Positions 46,920 through 55,895 are shown, counted from the first letter of the stretch. The stretch is DNA of 64,000 nucleotides from Sediminibacillus albus (GCF_900101125.1 NZ_FNFL01000007.1:120833-184832), one strand, 5' to 3'. Program-made: numbers and translations. Notes: generated by a model not told the origin, from the letters alone.

Positions 46920-48335
46920 TTATGGTCCAGTAGGTCCAGTTGGTCCAGTAGGTCCAGTAGGTCCAGTAGGTCCGGTAGCACCAGTAGCTCCAGTAGCTCC
47001 AGTAGCTCCAGTGGCTCCGGTAGGTCCAGTGGCTCCGGTAGGTCCGGTAGCACCCGTAGGTCCGGTGGCTCCGGTAGGTCCCGTAGCACCAGTAGGTCCG
47101 GTGGCTCCGGTAGGTCCCGTAGCACCAGTAGGTCCAGTGGCTCCGGTAGGTCCAGTGGCTCCAGTAGGTCCGGTAGCACCCGTAGGTCCGGTAGCTCCAG
47201 TGGCACCAGTAGCTCCAGTAGGTCCGGTAGCTCCAGTAGGTCCGGTAGCACCAGTAGCACCAGTGGCACCCGTAGGTCCAGTGGCTCCAGTAGGTCCAGT
47301 AGCACCCGTAGGTCCAGTGGCTCCGGTAGGTCCGGTAGCACCAGTAGCACCAGTGGCACCCGTAGGTCCGGTGGCACCAGTAGCACCAGTGGCACCCGTA
47401 GGTCCGGTGGCACCAGTAGCACCAGTAGCACCAGTAGCACCCGTAGCACCCGTAGGTCCAGTGGCTCCAGTAGGTCCAGTAGCACCCGTAGGACCAGTAG
47501 CTCCGGTAGGTCCAGTAGCACCCGTAGGTCCGGTGGCTCCGGTAGGTCCAGTAGCTCCGGTAGGTCCGGTGGCTCCAGTCGGTCCGGTCGGCCCAGTAGG
47601 TCCAGTGGCTCCGGTAGGTCCAGTAGCACCCGTAGGTCCAGTGGCTCCAGTAGGTCCAGTAGCACCCGTAGGTCCAGTGGCTCCAGTAGGTCCAGTAGCA
47701 CCCGTAGGTCCAGTAGCACCCGTAGGTCCAGTGGCTCCGGTAGGTCCAGTGGCTCCAGTAGGTCCGGTAGCACCCGTAGCACCCGTAGGTCCAGTGGCTC
47801 CAGTAGGTCCGGTAGCACCCGTAGGTCCAATAGGTCCAGTCGGCCCTGCGTCTCCATTTCCTTCAGCCTCAAGTAATTCTACATCATCGACTAGTACACT
47901 AGGTGCAGTAAGCGCGCTTATAGGTTTGCTTATGATTACTTGTGCTTGGGTAGTTCCGGCAGGAGCATCATCGGTATTTTGGTAGAAATTATGCCAGGTA
48001 CTATTTTCGACAAAAGGAATGTTGTTATAAAATATTTCTACATCTAAACCGGTGCCCACTACGACATTAGCTGCGTTTAGAAACAGAACTTGAATGTTGA
48101 TTACCGGACTAGGGCGAGCAGTAGTTTTAGAAAGAGATATTAACAGCTCGTAGCTTTCTCCGGCAGTTGCGGGAACTGTTTGGGAAAGCGAAGCCTGGGC
48201 AGCGCCGCCAGCTAATCTTGCAGCATGAGTTCCAGAGTGTGCTGGTCCGGTAACAACCGTAGTGTTAAACGCACTCCAACCTGTGAGGTCACCAGTCTCA
48301 AAGCTGCTATTAACGATAAGATCGTTGAGTGACAA
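46920..48335 (-). CDS. Collagen-like (Gly-X-Thr)n spore-surface protein
   Basis: A 471-residue protein. The N-terminal 160 residues form a beta-rich, lectin-like domain ([35 protein letters not shown], ending [16 protein letters not shown]) resembling, from memory, the domain called NTTRR-F1 in other bacilli. The remaining 308 residues are about 102 Gly-Pro-Thr/Gly-Ala-Thr triplets and end GPTGP with no C-terminal cap. Thr in every third place is the typical O-glycosylation site of BclA-type exosporium filaments. I place the start at TTG 48335, nine bases after GGGAGG; the frame continues to 48359. A SigK-like promoter lies upstream. Confidence 0.9.
   Translation of the reverse strand: MSLNDLIVNSSFETGDLTGWSAFNTTVVTGPAHSGTHAARLAGGAAQASLSQTVPATAGESYELLISLSKTTARPSPVINIQVLFLNAANVVVGTGLDVEIFYNNIPFVENSTWHNFYQNTDDAPAGTTQAQVIISKPISALTAPSVLVDDVELLEAEGNGDAGPTGPIGPTGATGPTGATGPTGATGATGPTGATGPTGATGPTGATGPTGATGPTGATGPTGATGPTGATGPTGATGPTGATGPTGPTGPTGATGPTGATGPTGATGPTGATGPTGATGPTGATGPTGATGPTGATGATGATGATGATGPTGATGATGATGPTGATGATGATGPTGATGPTGATGPTGATGPTGATGATGATGPTGATGPTGATGATGATGPTGATGPTGATGPTGATGPTGATGPTGATGPTGATGPTGATGPTGATGPTGATGPTGATGATGATGATGATGPTGPTGPTGPTGPTGP
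46923..47845 (-). repeat. Nine-base tandem repeat encoding the Gly-X-Thr region
   Basis: About 102 units of a 9-bp pattern (on the minus strand GGT/GGA CCT ACN, GGT GCT/GCC ACN). The composition keeps several other frames open on both strands for about 1 kb, but those are shadows. Length may vary between strains by slippage or recombination. Confidence 0.92.
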
Positions 48336-48399
48336 GTTTATTTTCCTCCCATCCATCAAGTTATTTCAAAACTAGCTTTTCTAGTAATGAAACTCACAA

Positions 48400-48426
48400 T
48401 ATACTATGTGCGATTTTGAAGCTTGT
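48400..48426 (-). promoter_or_regulatory. SigK-like promoter of the collagen-like gene
   Basis: On the minus strand: AC (48425-48426), 16 bp, CATAGTATA (48400-48408). This matches the SigK consensus (AC, 16-17 bp, CATANNNTA) at every fixed position, 65 bp before the TTG start. Confidence 0.75.
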
Positions 48427-48482
48427 TCAGGCTATTGCTACTTAACGAAAGCACATTTTTATTAAAATCCTGGGGGAAATCA

Positions 48483-48509
48483 ACTCCAATAACAAAATCA
48501 CATACAATT
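48483..48509 (+). promoter_or_regulatory. SigK/SigE-like promoter of the GT-B gene
   Basis: AC (48483-48484), 16 bp, CATACAATT (48501-48509): one mismatch from the SigK -10. The octamer CATACAAT equals the SigE -10, but no good SigE -35 is seen. It lies 28 bp before the start codon and is divergent from the collagen promoter. Confidence 0.55.
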
Positions 48510-48536
48510 AAATAGGTGGAAGGGAGGAGTAATCAC

Positions 48537-49910
48537 ATGTTTTCTATCGGTAATGAGGCTTTAAAATTAGTTAAGGTGAAAAGTATGGAACAGGTCGAAA
48601 ACCTTTTACATGGGTTGGAAAGCGGTCAAACTCATAACTCTGACTTTTACTCTCTGAATGCACTAAGAGAAATAAACAGAAAGCGTCTGCAGGAAGCGTG
48701 GTTATGGTGCTGGAGAGGTCTGTATGATTTCCCGGAAAGTGAAAAGCTTTTGTCGTTGATGGGACTGGTAAACAAATCGTTAAACAGGGGGACTTCAATA
48801 AATCATGAGGGCCAAAAAGAAGCAGGAGTTACCCAAAAGGATAACGATTTATTAGCCAATTCATCCAGCAATCACACTAAATTAAAGGTTTTACAGGGAA
48901 CGATGGAAATTGCTAATCAAATGAATACTATTGGTAAAGGGATCAAAAGATTAGGGCATCAAAATGATACACTAAACTATTACCCGTATTATTTAGGCTA
49001 TACGTCGGATTACACCTGGCCTATCAGTAGAGAAACGAACACTAGCGAGTTAAATGAGAAGCTCAAAAAATTGGCCTTTGATTTGCTCCCTTATTATGAT
49101 TTATTTCATTTTCATTTTGGCAGGACACTTACCCTTGATAACTCCGATCTTGATTTAATTAAGCAGCACAACAAGCAAATCATTATGCATCATTGGGGAA
49201 GCGATGTCCGATTACTATCTTCAGCCTTGAAAACTAATCCGTATGCCAAAGCAAAAATAACTAATGAGAAGTGGCTGGCTGATAAGCTTGCTTATTTGTC
49301 GGGGAAAATCCCCTATTGTATTGTTGCTGACGAGGAGATGCGTCAATATGTTGAAAAGTTTTATGAAAAAGTATTTATTGTACCATTAATGATTGATTTG
49401 CAAATATACCGCCCGCTGGAAATAAAATCCGATAAAACACAGCAAAAGCTGAAGATCGTCCATGCCCCCACTTCTCCGGCAGTTAAGGGTACACCGTTTA
49501 TATTGGAAGCAATGGAGAAATTGAAACAGGAGTACACCTTTGAATTTAAACTCATCCAAGGGTTATCACATGAACAAGCTAAACAAGAATATCAATCTGC
49601 TGACCTAATTATCGATCAGCTGCATATCGGAAGTTATGGCTTATTGGCAGTAGAAGCGATGGCGATGGGGAAGCCGGTTATATGCTGGATCAGCGAGTTC
49701 ATGAAGGAGAAGTATCCAAAAAATTTACCGATCATTTCTGCAAACCCGGATACGATTGAAGCGGTAATGAAGCATGTGTTTAACAATCAAGATCAGCTAA
49801 TGGAAATAGGGGAGAGGGGTAGAAGGTATGTAGAGCTCCATCACAATATGGTCCAAAATAGCAAAGAGTTATTAAAAATCTATCAGTGGATGGCTGGCCA
49901 TAACATATAA
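48537..49910 (+). CDS. GT-B glycosyltransferase (family 4-like)
   Basis: A 457-residue cytoplasmic glycosyltransferase. Residues 1-85 are a helical N-terminal extension. The GT-B core starts near residue 120 (NTIGKGIKRLGHQNDTLNYYP). The acceptor-side region FHFHFGRTLTLDNSDLDLIKQHNKQIIMHHWGSDVRLL follows. The donor-binding half has the SADLIIDQLHIGSYGLLAVEAMAMGKPVICW motif with the conserved Glu. The ATG has GGGAGGAG upstream; the frame is open to GTG 48516. It is divergent from the collagen-like gene, sharing its control region. Confidence 0.9.
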   Translation: MFSIGNEALKLVKVKSMEQVENLLHGLESGQTHNSDFYSLNALREINRKRLQEAWLWCWRGLYDFPESEKLLSLMGLVNKSLNRGTSINHEGQKEAGVTQKDNDLLANSSSNHTKLKVLQGTMEIANQMNTIGKGIKRLGHQNDTLNYYPYYLGYTSDYTWPISRETNTSELNEKLKKLAFDLLPYYDLFHFHFGRTLTLDNSDLDLIKQHNKQIIMHHWGSDVRLLSSALKTNPYAKAKITNEKWLADKLAYLSGKIPYCIVADEEMRQYVEKFYEKVFIVPLMIDLQIYRPLEIKSDKTQQKLKIVHAPTSPAVKGTPFILEAMEKLKQEYTFEFKLIQGLSHEQAKQEYQSADLIIDQLHIGSYGLLAVEAMAMGKPVICWISEFMKEKYPKNLPIISANPDTIEAVMKHVFNNQDQLMEIGERGRRYVELHHNMVQNSKELLKIYQWMAGHNI

Positions 49911-49914
49911 TACA

Positions 49915-49959
49915 AATCAACCAATGGTGTAAGAACCATTGGTTGATTCGCTTTTTTTT
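49915..49959 (+). terminator. Terminator of the GT-B gene
   Basis: A 14-bp perfect stem (49915-49928 with 49935-49948), then CGC and a T8 tract. Confidence 0.93.
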
Positions 49960-49986
49960 CTAAGGCGGACCGACTTTAGCAAGAAT

Positions 49987-50694
49987 CTAAACAATCTTAC
50001 GTTTATTTAAAGGTTTTGCCGGTGACCCTGCCACAACGTCATCATCCGTTATATTTTTAGTTACTACTGCCCCCGCCCCAACAATGACTCGTTCTCCAAT
50101 TGTCACACTTGGAAGCAGGGTAGCGTTATTCCCTACTTTCGCTCCCTTTTTTAAAGTAGGACCCTTATGCTCGTAGTTTCCCATTCCCATATATTTATCG
50201 TTTGAGGAAGAACAACAGGGGCCGATGAAGACTTCGTCCTCGATGGTCATATCAGCTGTTATATATGAACTTGTCTGAATGGTCACACGCTTCCCAATAT
50301 AGGTATTGTTTTCGACCATTGCATTTCTTCCTATAATACTATCTTCCCGGATCTCTACTCCTTCCCGTATGCTTGCCAAGTCTCCAATCAATATCCCTTT
50401 ATGAATAACGCTTCCTTTATAGATAACACAGTGATTACCAATGGTTACTTGGTCGTCAATCAGTAAAGGGGGGATATCTTTGGCTGGGTGTCTGGCCATT
50501 TTTTTGTTGGAAGATGGCGTTTTTCCTAATGAAGTTAAATCCCCCACGTACACATTGCTGCCAATAATAGTCCCTTGTTTAATGACTACAAAGTTGCCGA
50601 TTGTGGTGTTATTTCCAATAATTACATCGGGCTCAATGACAACATTCTCTCCTAGTGATACATTTTCTCCAATAAAAGCACTTGAATGAATCAT
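49987..50694 (-). CDS. Left-handed beta-helix N-acetyltransferase (WbpD-like)
   Basis: A 235-residue hexapeptide-repeat acyltransferase: many [LIV]-G-x-x-x-x units from residue 6 to about 210 (FIGENVSLGENVVIEPDVIIGNNTTIGNF and so on), then a VVAGSPAKPL tail. Such enzymes N-acetylate amino sugars on nucleotides with acetyl-CoA. It is third in an operon after the aminotransferase and 3-dehydrogenase, the order expected for making a 3-acetamido group. The ATG directly follows the upstream gene's stop. It is somewhat longer than WbpD, so the exact sugar is uncertain. Confidence 0.88.
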   Translation of the reverse strand: MIHSSAFIGENVSLGENVVIEPDVIIGNNTTIGNFVVIKQGTIIGSNVYVGDLTSLGKTPSSNKKMARHPAKDIPPLLIDDQVTIGNHCVIYKGSVIHKGILIGDLASIREGVEIREDSIIGRNAMVENNTYIGKRVTIQTSSYITADMTIEDEVFIGPCCSSSNDKYMGMGNYEHKGPTLKKGAKVGNNATLLPSVTIGERVIVGAGAVVTKNITDDDVVAGSPAKPLNKRKIV

Positions 50695-51783
50695 TTACTC
50701 ACTTCCTGTTTTTTTATTTTTACTTTGCATTTCCAAAGTAGAAAAAGAGGGGAGAGGAGCTGGAACAGGCTTTCCTGATTGGTGTGACTTGTAAAGGCCA
50801 AAAATGGCCATTAACGCTTTCTTTCCTTCTCTCCCATCTACCAATACTTTTTTCTTTTGATTTGTCAGCGCTCCGATGAAATTTTTGTACATATACAAGT
50901 GTTCATCTTTTTGTTCGGCTAGAACCATTAATTCTTCTGAGATTTCTGGATGGTTTTTGATATAGCACCTGTCCAGTTGGTCTAAAGAAGGCCCACCGAG
51001 GCTAATTGTGCCGTGCTCGGCAAAAACCGAAAGGTGGTACCCTATATTGTTCGGCTGTGTGATTGTATTTGCTTCGATTACACCCTTCGCTTTGTTTTGG
51101 AAGGATATGATACCTGAAGCAACATCCTCCGTTTCCTTATAATCTCCCTGGTTAGCGATTTCTCCATAAATCGATTCCATGTCACCAAAAAACCAAGTCA
51201 AAAGGTCAACTAAATGGATACCTTGGTTCACCAGCATGCCGCCATCCATTGCCCAGCTTCCGCGCCATCCAGCAGATGCATAATAATCGTGGGAGCGATT
51301 GATTCTTATCGATGCAACGCCTAGATAAGGAGCCCCGAGTAATCCCTCTTCTAACAAGGTTTTAATTCTTGATAACAGTGGGCGGTATCGCAGTTGGTGG
51401 CATACTAAAACTTGTTTACCAGTTGTTTCGGCAAGGCGGATAATATCGTCTGCTTCCTTAAGGGAAAGGGCGATTGGTTTTTCTAAGATCACATGCTTAC
51501 CATGCTGGAGAGCTTCGATAGCTATTTGGGCATGAAGGCCGCTAATTACAGCGACAATAACTATATCAATAGCTGAATCCTCAAGCATTTCATGATAGTC
51601 GCTGTATTGTTTGATGGTGTCTGTTCTGGCAGTATTTCTCAGGTAATCATTTGCTGCCGCCTCCATTCGCTGTACTTGCACGTCACTGACAGCTGTCAAT
51701 GTCACCTCTGTTAATCTGCTAATTGTGTCTAAATGCTTTTGGGAAATATGTCCACAGCCGATTAAACCAATGGTGTAGCTCAT
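50695..51783 (-). CDS. Gfo/Idh/MocA nucleotide-sugar dehydrogenase (WbpB-like)
   Basis: A 362-residue NAD-dependent oxidoreductase. The Rossmann loop is IGLIGCGHISQKHL (residues 4-17), the family loop LEKPIALSLKEADDI (Lys near 101) is present, and the substrate region includes the WRGSWAMDGGMLVNQGIHLVDLLTWFFG segment (Asp and His near 184-192). In the WbpB role it oxidises C3 of a UDP-sugar acid for the neighbouring aminotransferase. The 4-bp overlap with the aminotransferase gene and zero gap to the acetyltransferase show one operon. Confidence 0.9.
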   Translation of the reverse strand: MSYTIGLIGCGHISQKHLDTISRLTEVTLTAVSDVQVQRMEAAANDYLRNTARTDTIKQYSDYHEMLEDSAIDIVIVAVISGLHAQIAIEALQHGKHVILEKPIALSLKEADDIIRLAETTGKQVLVCHQLRYRPLLSRIKTLLEEGLLGAPYLGVASIRINRSHDYYASAGWRGSWAMDGGMLVNQGIHLVDLLTWFFGDMESIYGEIANQGDYKETEDVASGIISFQNKAKGVIEANTITQPNNIGYHLSVFAEHGTISLGGPSLDQLDRCYIKNHPEISEELMVLAEQKDEHLYMYKNFIGALTNQKKKVLVDGREGKKALMAIFGLYKSHQSGKPVPAPLPSFSTLEMQSKNKKTGSE

Positions 51784-52886
51784 AATATATCATCCATTCC
51801 TTTAATCGCTGCAATAACTTCATTCTGCTCTTCTTCAGTCAGGAAGGGATGCATAGGGATAGCTAACAAGCTCTCTGAAAGCTGCTCAGCAATTGGAAAA
51901 TCCCCCTGTTGATAACCCAAGTCCTGATAAGCCTCTTGCAGGTGCAAACAACACGGATAATAAACCCCTGAGCCAATTTGGGCGTTTGCTAAATAGCTGA
52001 CTGCTTTATCCCGATTATGAACCTTTAAAGAATATAAATGATAGGTGTGCATTCGGTCCGCTTTTTTAAAGGGGGTTTCAATTCCTTTAAGTTGAGCTAA
52101 TTGATTGTCGTACCTTGAAGCAGCTAACCGCCGTTGGCTATTCCATTGGTCGATATACTTTAGGCAAATTAACAGGATAGCAGCATGAATTTCATCTAAC
52201 CGGCTGTTATATCCTGACTTCTCATGATAATATTTGCTGTTGCTCCCATGCACCCGCAACTTTCTTATTTCTGAAGCAAGTGCTTCATCTGAGGTGGTGA
52301 TGATGCCGCCGTCGCCTATAGTTCCTAGATTTTTTGTTGGGAAAAACGAGAAACAAGCAGCATCTCCAATGCCTCCGACCTCCCTTTCTTTATATTGAGC
52401 TCCGAAGGCCTGACAGGCGTCTTCAATCACCTTAAGTCCATGTTTGGATGCTGTGGTCATGATAGCGTCCATATCGGCAGGCTGGCCGAATAAGTGGACG
52501 GGAATAATCGCTTTGGTAGCGGGCGTTATTTTATCGGCGATTGTATCAGCCTTAATATTAAAGGTCGCCGAATCAACATCTACAAAGACTGGGGTTGCTC
52601 CTGTCCGTGTTATTGCTTCAGCGGTGGCGAAAAAGGTGAACGGGCTGGTAATAACTTCATCGCCTTCTCCTATTCCTAAAGCCTCCAGTGTGAGGACAAG
52701 AGCATCTGTGCCATTGGCAACAGCAATCGCCTCTGTAGTTCCAACCCTTGCGGCAATTTGCTTTTCCAACTCCTCTCCTTTTGGCCCCAAAATGTAGCTG
52801 CCGCTTTCAATTACCTGACTGATATCTGCTAAAATTTCTTCCTGAATAGAGATGAATTGTTTTTTTAAATTAATTAATGGAATCAT
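51780..52886 (-). CDS. DegT/DnrJ/EryC1/StrS sugar aminotransferase (WbpE-like)
   Basis: A 368-residue PLP-dependent aminotransferase acting on nucleotide-linked keto sugars. It begins MIPLINLKKQF, has VANGTDALVLTLEALGIGEGDEVITSPFTFFATAEA (about 56-92), the EDACQAFGA motif (Asp near 156) and the PLP lysine Lys185 in FFPTKNLGTIGDGG. AAAGGAGAT is upstream. It is first in the operon with the 3-dehydrogenase and acetyltransferase; a SigE-like promoter lies 29 bp upstream. Confidence 0.94.
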   Translation of the reverse strand: MIPLINLKKQFISIQEEILADISQVIESGSYILGPKGEELEKQIAARVGTTEAIAVANGTDALVLTLEALGIGEGDEVITSPFTFFATAEAITRTGATPVFVDVDSATFNIKADTIADKITPATKAIIPVHLFGQPADMDAIMTTASKHGLKVIEDACQAFGAQYKEREVGGIGDAACFSFFPTKNLGTIGDGGIITTSDEALASEIRKLRVHGSNSKYYHEKSGYNSRLDEIHAAILLICLKYIDQWNSQRRLAASRYDNQLAQLKGIETPFKKADRMHTYHLYSLKVHNRDKAVSYLANAQIGSGVYYPCCLHLQEAYQDLGYQQGDFPIAEQLSESLLAIPMHPFLTEEEQNEVIAAIKGMDDIL

Positions 52887-52914
52887 TCTAAATCTCCTTT
52901 GCTTCAGTGTTCGT

Positions 52915-52943
52915 TTTATATGAGCTTATACATTAGAATATTG
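52915..52943 (-). promoter_or_regulatory. SigE-like promoter of the amino-sugar operon
   Basis: On the minus strand: -35 CAATATT (52937-52943), 14 bp, -10 CATATAAA (52915-52922). The -35 fits KMATATT at 6 of 7 positions; the -10 is weaker (CATACANT expected). Confidence 0.5.
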
Positions 52944-53112
52944 GAAGTTCATTTATCGGGTAACGGCAGACATCTTATTTAATGGACAAATCTATTATCC
53001 AATTATTGATCAAAACTAGTAATAGTGCCTTTTTTAAGGATAGATTTGCACAGCATCTCTTTTTTCCTCATATACAGTAATAGCTTTACAGACAAATGAA
53101 AGGAAAATCAAA

Positions 53113-54441
53113 ATGAAAGTTGAGGAAAAGAAGGGAACGACAACAAATAAATATAGCAATTCACTGCCGACTGTAGGGGTAGTGGGACTGGGGTACGTCG
53201 GTCTCCCAGTAGCAATAGGTTTTTCGGAAAAGTACCCTGTAATTGGGTTTGATGTCGATAAAAGCAAGATAGAATCACTAAAGAAAGGGATAGATGTAAC
53301 AGGAGAAGCGGCGGCTGAGCAGTTGAAGAAATCAGGAATAAATTTTACATCCCAAGCAGATAGCTTGAAAGTCTGCGACTTTATCATTGTTGCTGTTCCT
53401 ACTCCTATCAACAAAAATATGGAGCCTGATTTAACTTATTTATTGGCTGCCTCAAAAACGATCGGCAGTCATCTTAAAGAAGGCGCTGTGGTGATTTATG
53501 AATCAACCGTATATCCTGGTGCCACTGAAGAAGCTTGCATTCCTGTGCTTCAAGAGTATTCAGGGATGAAAGCAGGTGAAAATTTTTTTGTTGCCTATTC
53601 TCCAGAAAGAATTAATCCAGGGGATAAAGAACATACCTTTCGTACCATTGAAAAGGTTGTTTCTGCTCAAGATGAAGCGACATTGGAAAAGGTATTCCAC
53701 CTTTATCAAAGTGTCATTCAGGCTCCTGTTTTCAAAGCTGCTTCCATAAAAGTAGCCGAGACTTCAAAAGTATTGGAAAATACGCAAAGAGACATCAATA
53801 TTGCGCTTATGAACGAACTTTCCTTAATTTGCGATAAAGTTGGAATTAATACCTTTGATGTATTAGAAGCGGCGAAAACAAAGTGGAACTTTTTACCATT
53901 CACTCCCGGTCTTGTCGGTGGGCATTGTATAGGTGTTGATCCATATTATTTAATCCACAAGGCGAAGATGATGGATTATCACCCTGATTTTTTAGCATCA
54001 GCAAGAAGAGTAAATGATTCGATGGCAGCCATTGTCACCCAATATGTTCTTGATATCATTATTAAAAATAAGCTGAAAACAGAGGATGTCCAAATTTCTG
54101 TCCTTGGTGTGACATTCAAAGAAAATGTAGCAGATATAAGAAATTCAAAAGCATTGGAAATCGTGCAACAGTTGGCTGCGTATGACTTACACCTGAATGT
54201 ATGGGACCCCACCGTTAATTCCGAACAATTCAGGATTGATAATAGGGTTGATTTAGTGGATAGGAAAGACCTGGAAAAAGCAGATATTGTTTTATTATTA
54301 GTACCACATCAGCAATTCATCGATATGTCATCCGATGAAATTGCCAGACTATTAAAAAATGAAAAAAGTGTTATCATAGACATCAAAAATATTTGGGCTA
54401 AGCAAAATCTTCCGGAAAATGCGAAATATATTACGTTATAG
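53113..54441 (+). CDS. UDP-N-acetylhexosamine 6-dehydrogenase (TviB/WbpO-type nucleotide sugar dehydrogenase)
   Basis: A 442-residue UDP-glucose/GDP-mannose dehydrogenase family member that oxidises C6 of a UDP-sugar to a uronic acid in two NAD-dependent steps. The Rossmann loop is VGVVGLGYVGLP (21-32). The motif ESTVYPGATEE and the nucleophile Cys272 in GGHCIGVDPYYL mark the TviB/WbpO/WbpA group acting on UDP-GlcNAc or UDP-GalNAc rather than UDP-glucose. It is divergent from the aminotransferase operon and supplies the logical first step for it. AAAGGAAA precedes the ATG. Confidence 0.93.
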   Translation: MKVEEKKGTTTNKYSNSLPTVGVVGLGYVGLPVAIGFSEKYPVIGFDVDKSKIESLKKGIDVTGEAAAEQLKKSGINFTSQADSLKVCDFIIVAVPTPINKNMEPDLTYLLAASKTIGSHLKEGAVVIYESTVYPGATEEACIPVLQEYSGMKAGENFFVAYSPERINPGDKEHTFRTIEKVVSAQDEATLEKVFHLYQSVIQAPVFKAASIKVAETSKVLENTQRDINIALMNELSLICDKVGINTFDVLEAAKTKWNFLPFTPGLVGGHCIGVDPYYLIHKAKMMDYHPDFLASARRVNDSMAAIVTQYVLDIIIKNKLKTEDVQISVLGVTFKENVADIRNSKALEIVQQLAAYDLHLNVWDPTVNSEQFRIDNRVDLVDRKDLEKADIVLLLVPHQQFIDMSSDEIARLLKNEKSVIIDIKNIWAKQNLPENAKYITL

Positions 54442-54443
54442 CA

Positions 54444-54480
54444 AAAACATCTCTTTCCATGGAAAGAGATGTTTTTTTTG
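54444..54480 (+). terminator. Terminator of the nucleotide-sugar dehydrogenase
   Basis: A 15-bp perfect stem (54444-54458 with 54461-54475) running into a T8 tract. Confidence 0.94.
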
Positions 54481-54531
54481 CTATAGATCACTAGCCGATA
54501 AGGAAGGCTTACTATATGCACGAGTTGCGTT

Positions 54532-55833
54532 TTATATCATCTTTTCCCAAATGGACTTGAAAAGGGATTTTTTTTCTGTCTGATTCTCCGCTTTGGCTGG
54601 TGCAGGTTTGGCAGGTGGTTCCGGTGAGGTTGCCCTTTCAACATGCGGCTTAGCCGGTGCTGCCGACGGTTTTGGGGCAACTTTCTCTTTTTGTTCGACT
54701 GCAGCTGCTTGCTCTTGTTCATTTATTTTATTGATATATTTTTGTTTTTCTTCTTGGCTTTTTAAGGATATTGGCTGTTCGGCTCCTTCATTTGTCGGAG
54801 CTGATGGACTTTTAGTCAACGATTTAGTGTGTGTCTGCCCGGTTTCCGGTTTTCTGGCAGTATTTGAAGAAGTATTTTGGTTCAGGGTATGTTTATTAGA
54901 ATTGACCTTCGGGTGGGAACTATCTTTACTATCATACAGCTTATTTTTGTTCACTGTAGGATGATTTTTTCTCGTTTTTTTACCTATAACCGGGACAACA
55001 GAAGCCCCTTGCAAGTCCCTGTAATTGAACTGCTTCGGCTTATAAGCGGCAGAGTAATCGCTTTTAGGTTTTGGGGATGGCGCCGCTTTCTGCTGATTTG
55101 CTTGTTCTTTTTCCTTTATTAATGCTTTCATCTCCGCAATTTCTGTCTGTAATTCCTCAATCAATTTCATTTGTGGCGGAGAGGCAGAGTTATACTGTTC
55201 AGCATCTTGCCGAGATTGGTGGATGGTGGGTGGCGCACTTTCTTTTGGAGGTTGTGGGGCAGGATTATTGTTTGTTGGGACGGGTTCTTTTATATTGTTT
55301 AAAAAAGTTGAAGTCGGTTTCCGGGTTTGGTTTTGCTCATCCATCATATGTTTAAACTCCTTTCCGTATTCATTTTGTATTTGATCGCTGAGGTTATCTG
55401 TCATTTTTTGATCCAAGTAATATAGCTGCTGTAAGAGGATGCTGAAAACGGCTTTTGTGATATCGTTCTTAGGTTTATAAAAAGCGAACCCCAGGTTTTC
55501 CGTCGGATGATTGCGTTCATTTTCTTCTTTCCGGGAGAGAACAGGTGAGGTGCTTTTCCCTTGTTCGGTTAATTGTTTGAGTTCAGTAATTTTTTTTTCC
55601 TTTGATTGCAGGGATTTTTTTAATTCCTTATTTTCTTCTTGAAGTTCTTTCAAGTTAGTTTCTCGCTCCAATTCACTCTGCTCATTCAGCCTCCTCTTCA
55701 GTTGATCGTACTTCATTTGCAATTCCCGGTAATCTGCGCTCAAGTCATTATCCTGGTAGCTTTTTATCATTTTCTTGTACTTTCTTTGCTGGGTTAGTAG
55801 GTGATTGATCTCCTCTTTGCTATAACTTTTCAC
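54532..55833 (-). CDS. Coiled-coil, Pro/Gln/Lys-rich protein, probably a spore coat component
   Basis: A 433-residue protein without a family that I recognise. Residues 1-105 are predicted coiled coil (heptads rich in Glu, Lys and Leu). Residues 112-165 are a short conserved-looking segment (NLGFAFYKPKNDITKAVFSILLQQLYYLDQKM). The rest is low-complexity Pro/Ala/Ser/Lys/Gln with a second coil near 225-250. The C terminus SLFKSIWEKMI is amphipathic. It has no signal peptide or membrane segment. It starts at GTG 55833 after GAGGTGATT. A SigK-like promoter upstream and its place in the surface region suggest a late mother-cell structural role. Confidence 0.72.
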   Translation of the reverse strand: MKSYSKEEINHLLTQQRKYKKMIKSYQDNDLSADYRELQMKYDQLKRRLNEQSELERETNLKELQEENKELKKSLQSKEKKITELKQLTEQGKSTSPVLSRKEENERNHPTENLGFAFYKPKNDITKAVFSILLQQLYYLDQKMTDNLSDQIQNEYGKEFKHMMDEQNQTRKPTSTFLNNIKEPVPTNNNPAPQPPKESAPPTIHQSRQDAEQYNSASPPQMKLIEELQTEIAEMKALIKEKEQANQQKAAPSPKPKSDYSAAYKPKQFNYRDLQGASVVPVIGKKTRKNHPTVNKNKLYDSKDSSHPKVNSNKHTLNQNTSSNTARKPETGQTHTKSLTKSPSAPTNEGAEQPISLKSQEEKQKYINKINEQEQAAAVEQKEKVAPKPSAAPAKPHVERATSPEPPAKPAPAKAENQTEKKSLFKSIWEKMI

Positions 55834-55867
55834 AATTAAATCACCTCGAGACCGATAATATATAAGA

Positions 55868-55895
55868 TATATTATGAGCAGCTTTCCATGGGTGT
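55868..55895 (-). promoter_or_regulatory. SigK-like promoter of the coiled-coil gene
   Basis: On the minus strand: AC (55894-55895), 17 bp, CATAATATA (55868-55876). All fixed positions of the SigK consensus are met; it lies 35 bp before the GTG start. Confidence 0.7.

Noticed and set aside
46920..47880. CRISPR array
   Set aside because: The periodicity is 9 bp with no unique spacers; it is a coding repeat.
46830..47985. Long open frames on both strands opposite or across the collagen-like gene (Pro-Val-Ala, Ser-Arg-Gly and Leu-Asp-Leu rich)
   Set aside because: They arise because a 9-bp repeat without stop codons is open in most frames. Only the minus-strand Gly-X-Thr frame has a start with a Shine-Dalgarno site, a normal N-terminal domain and a terminator.
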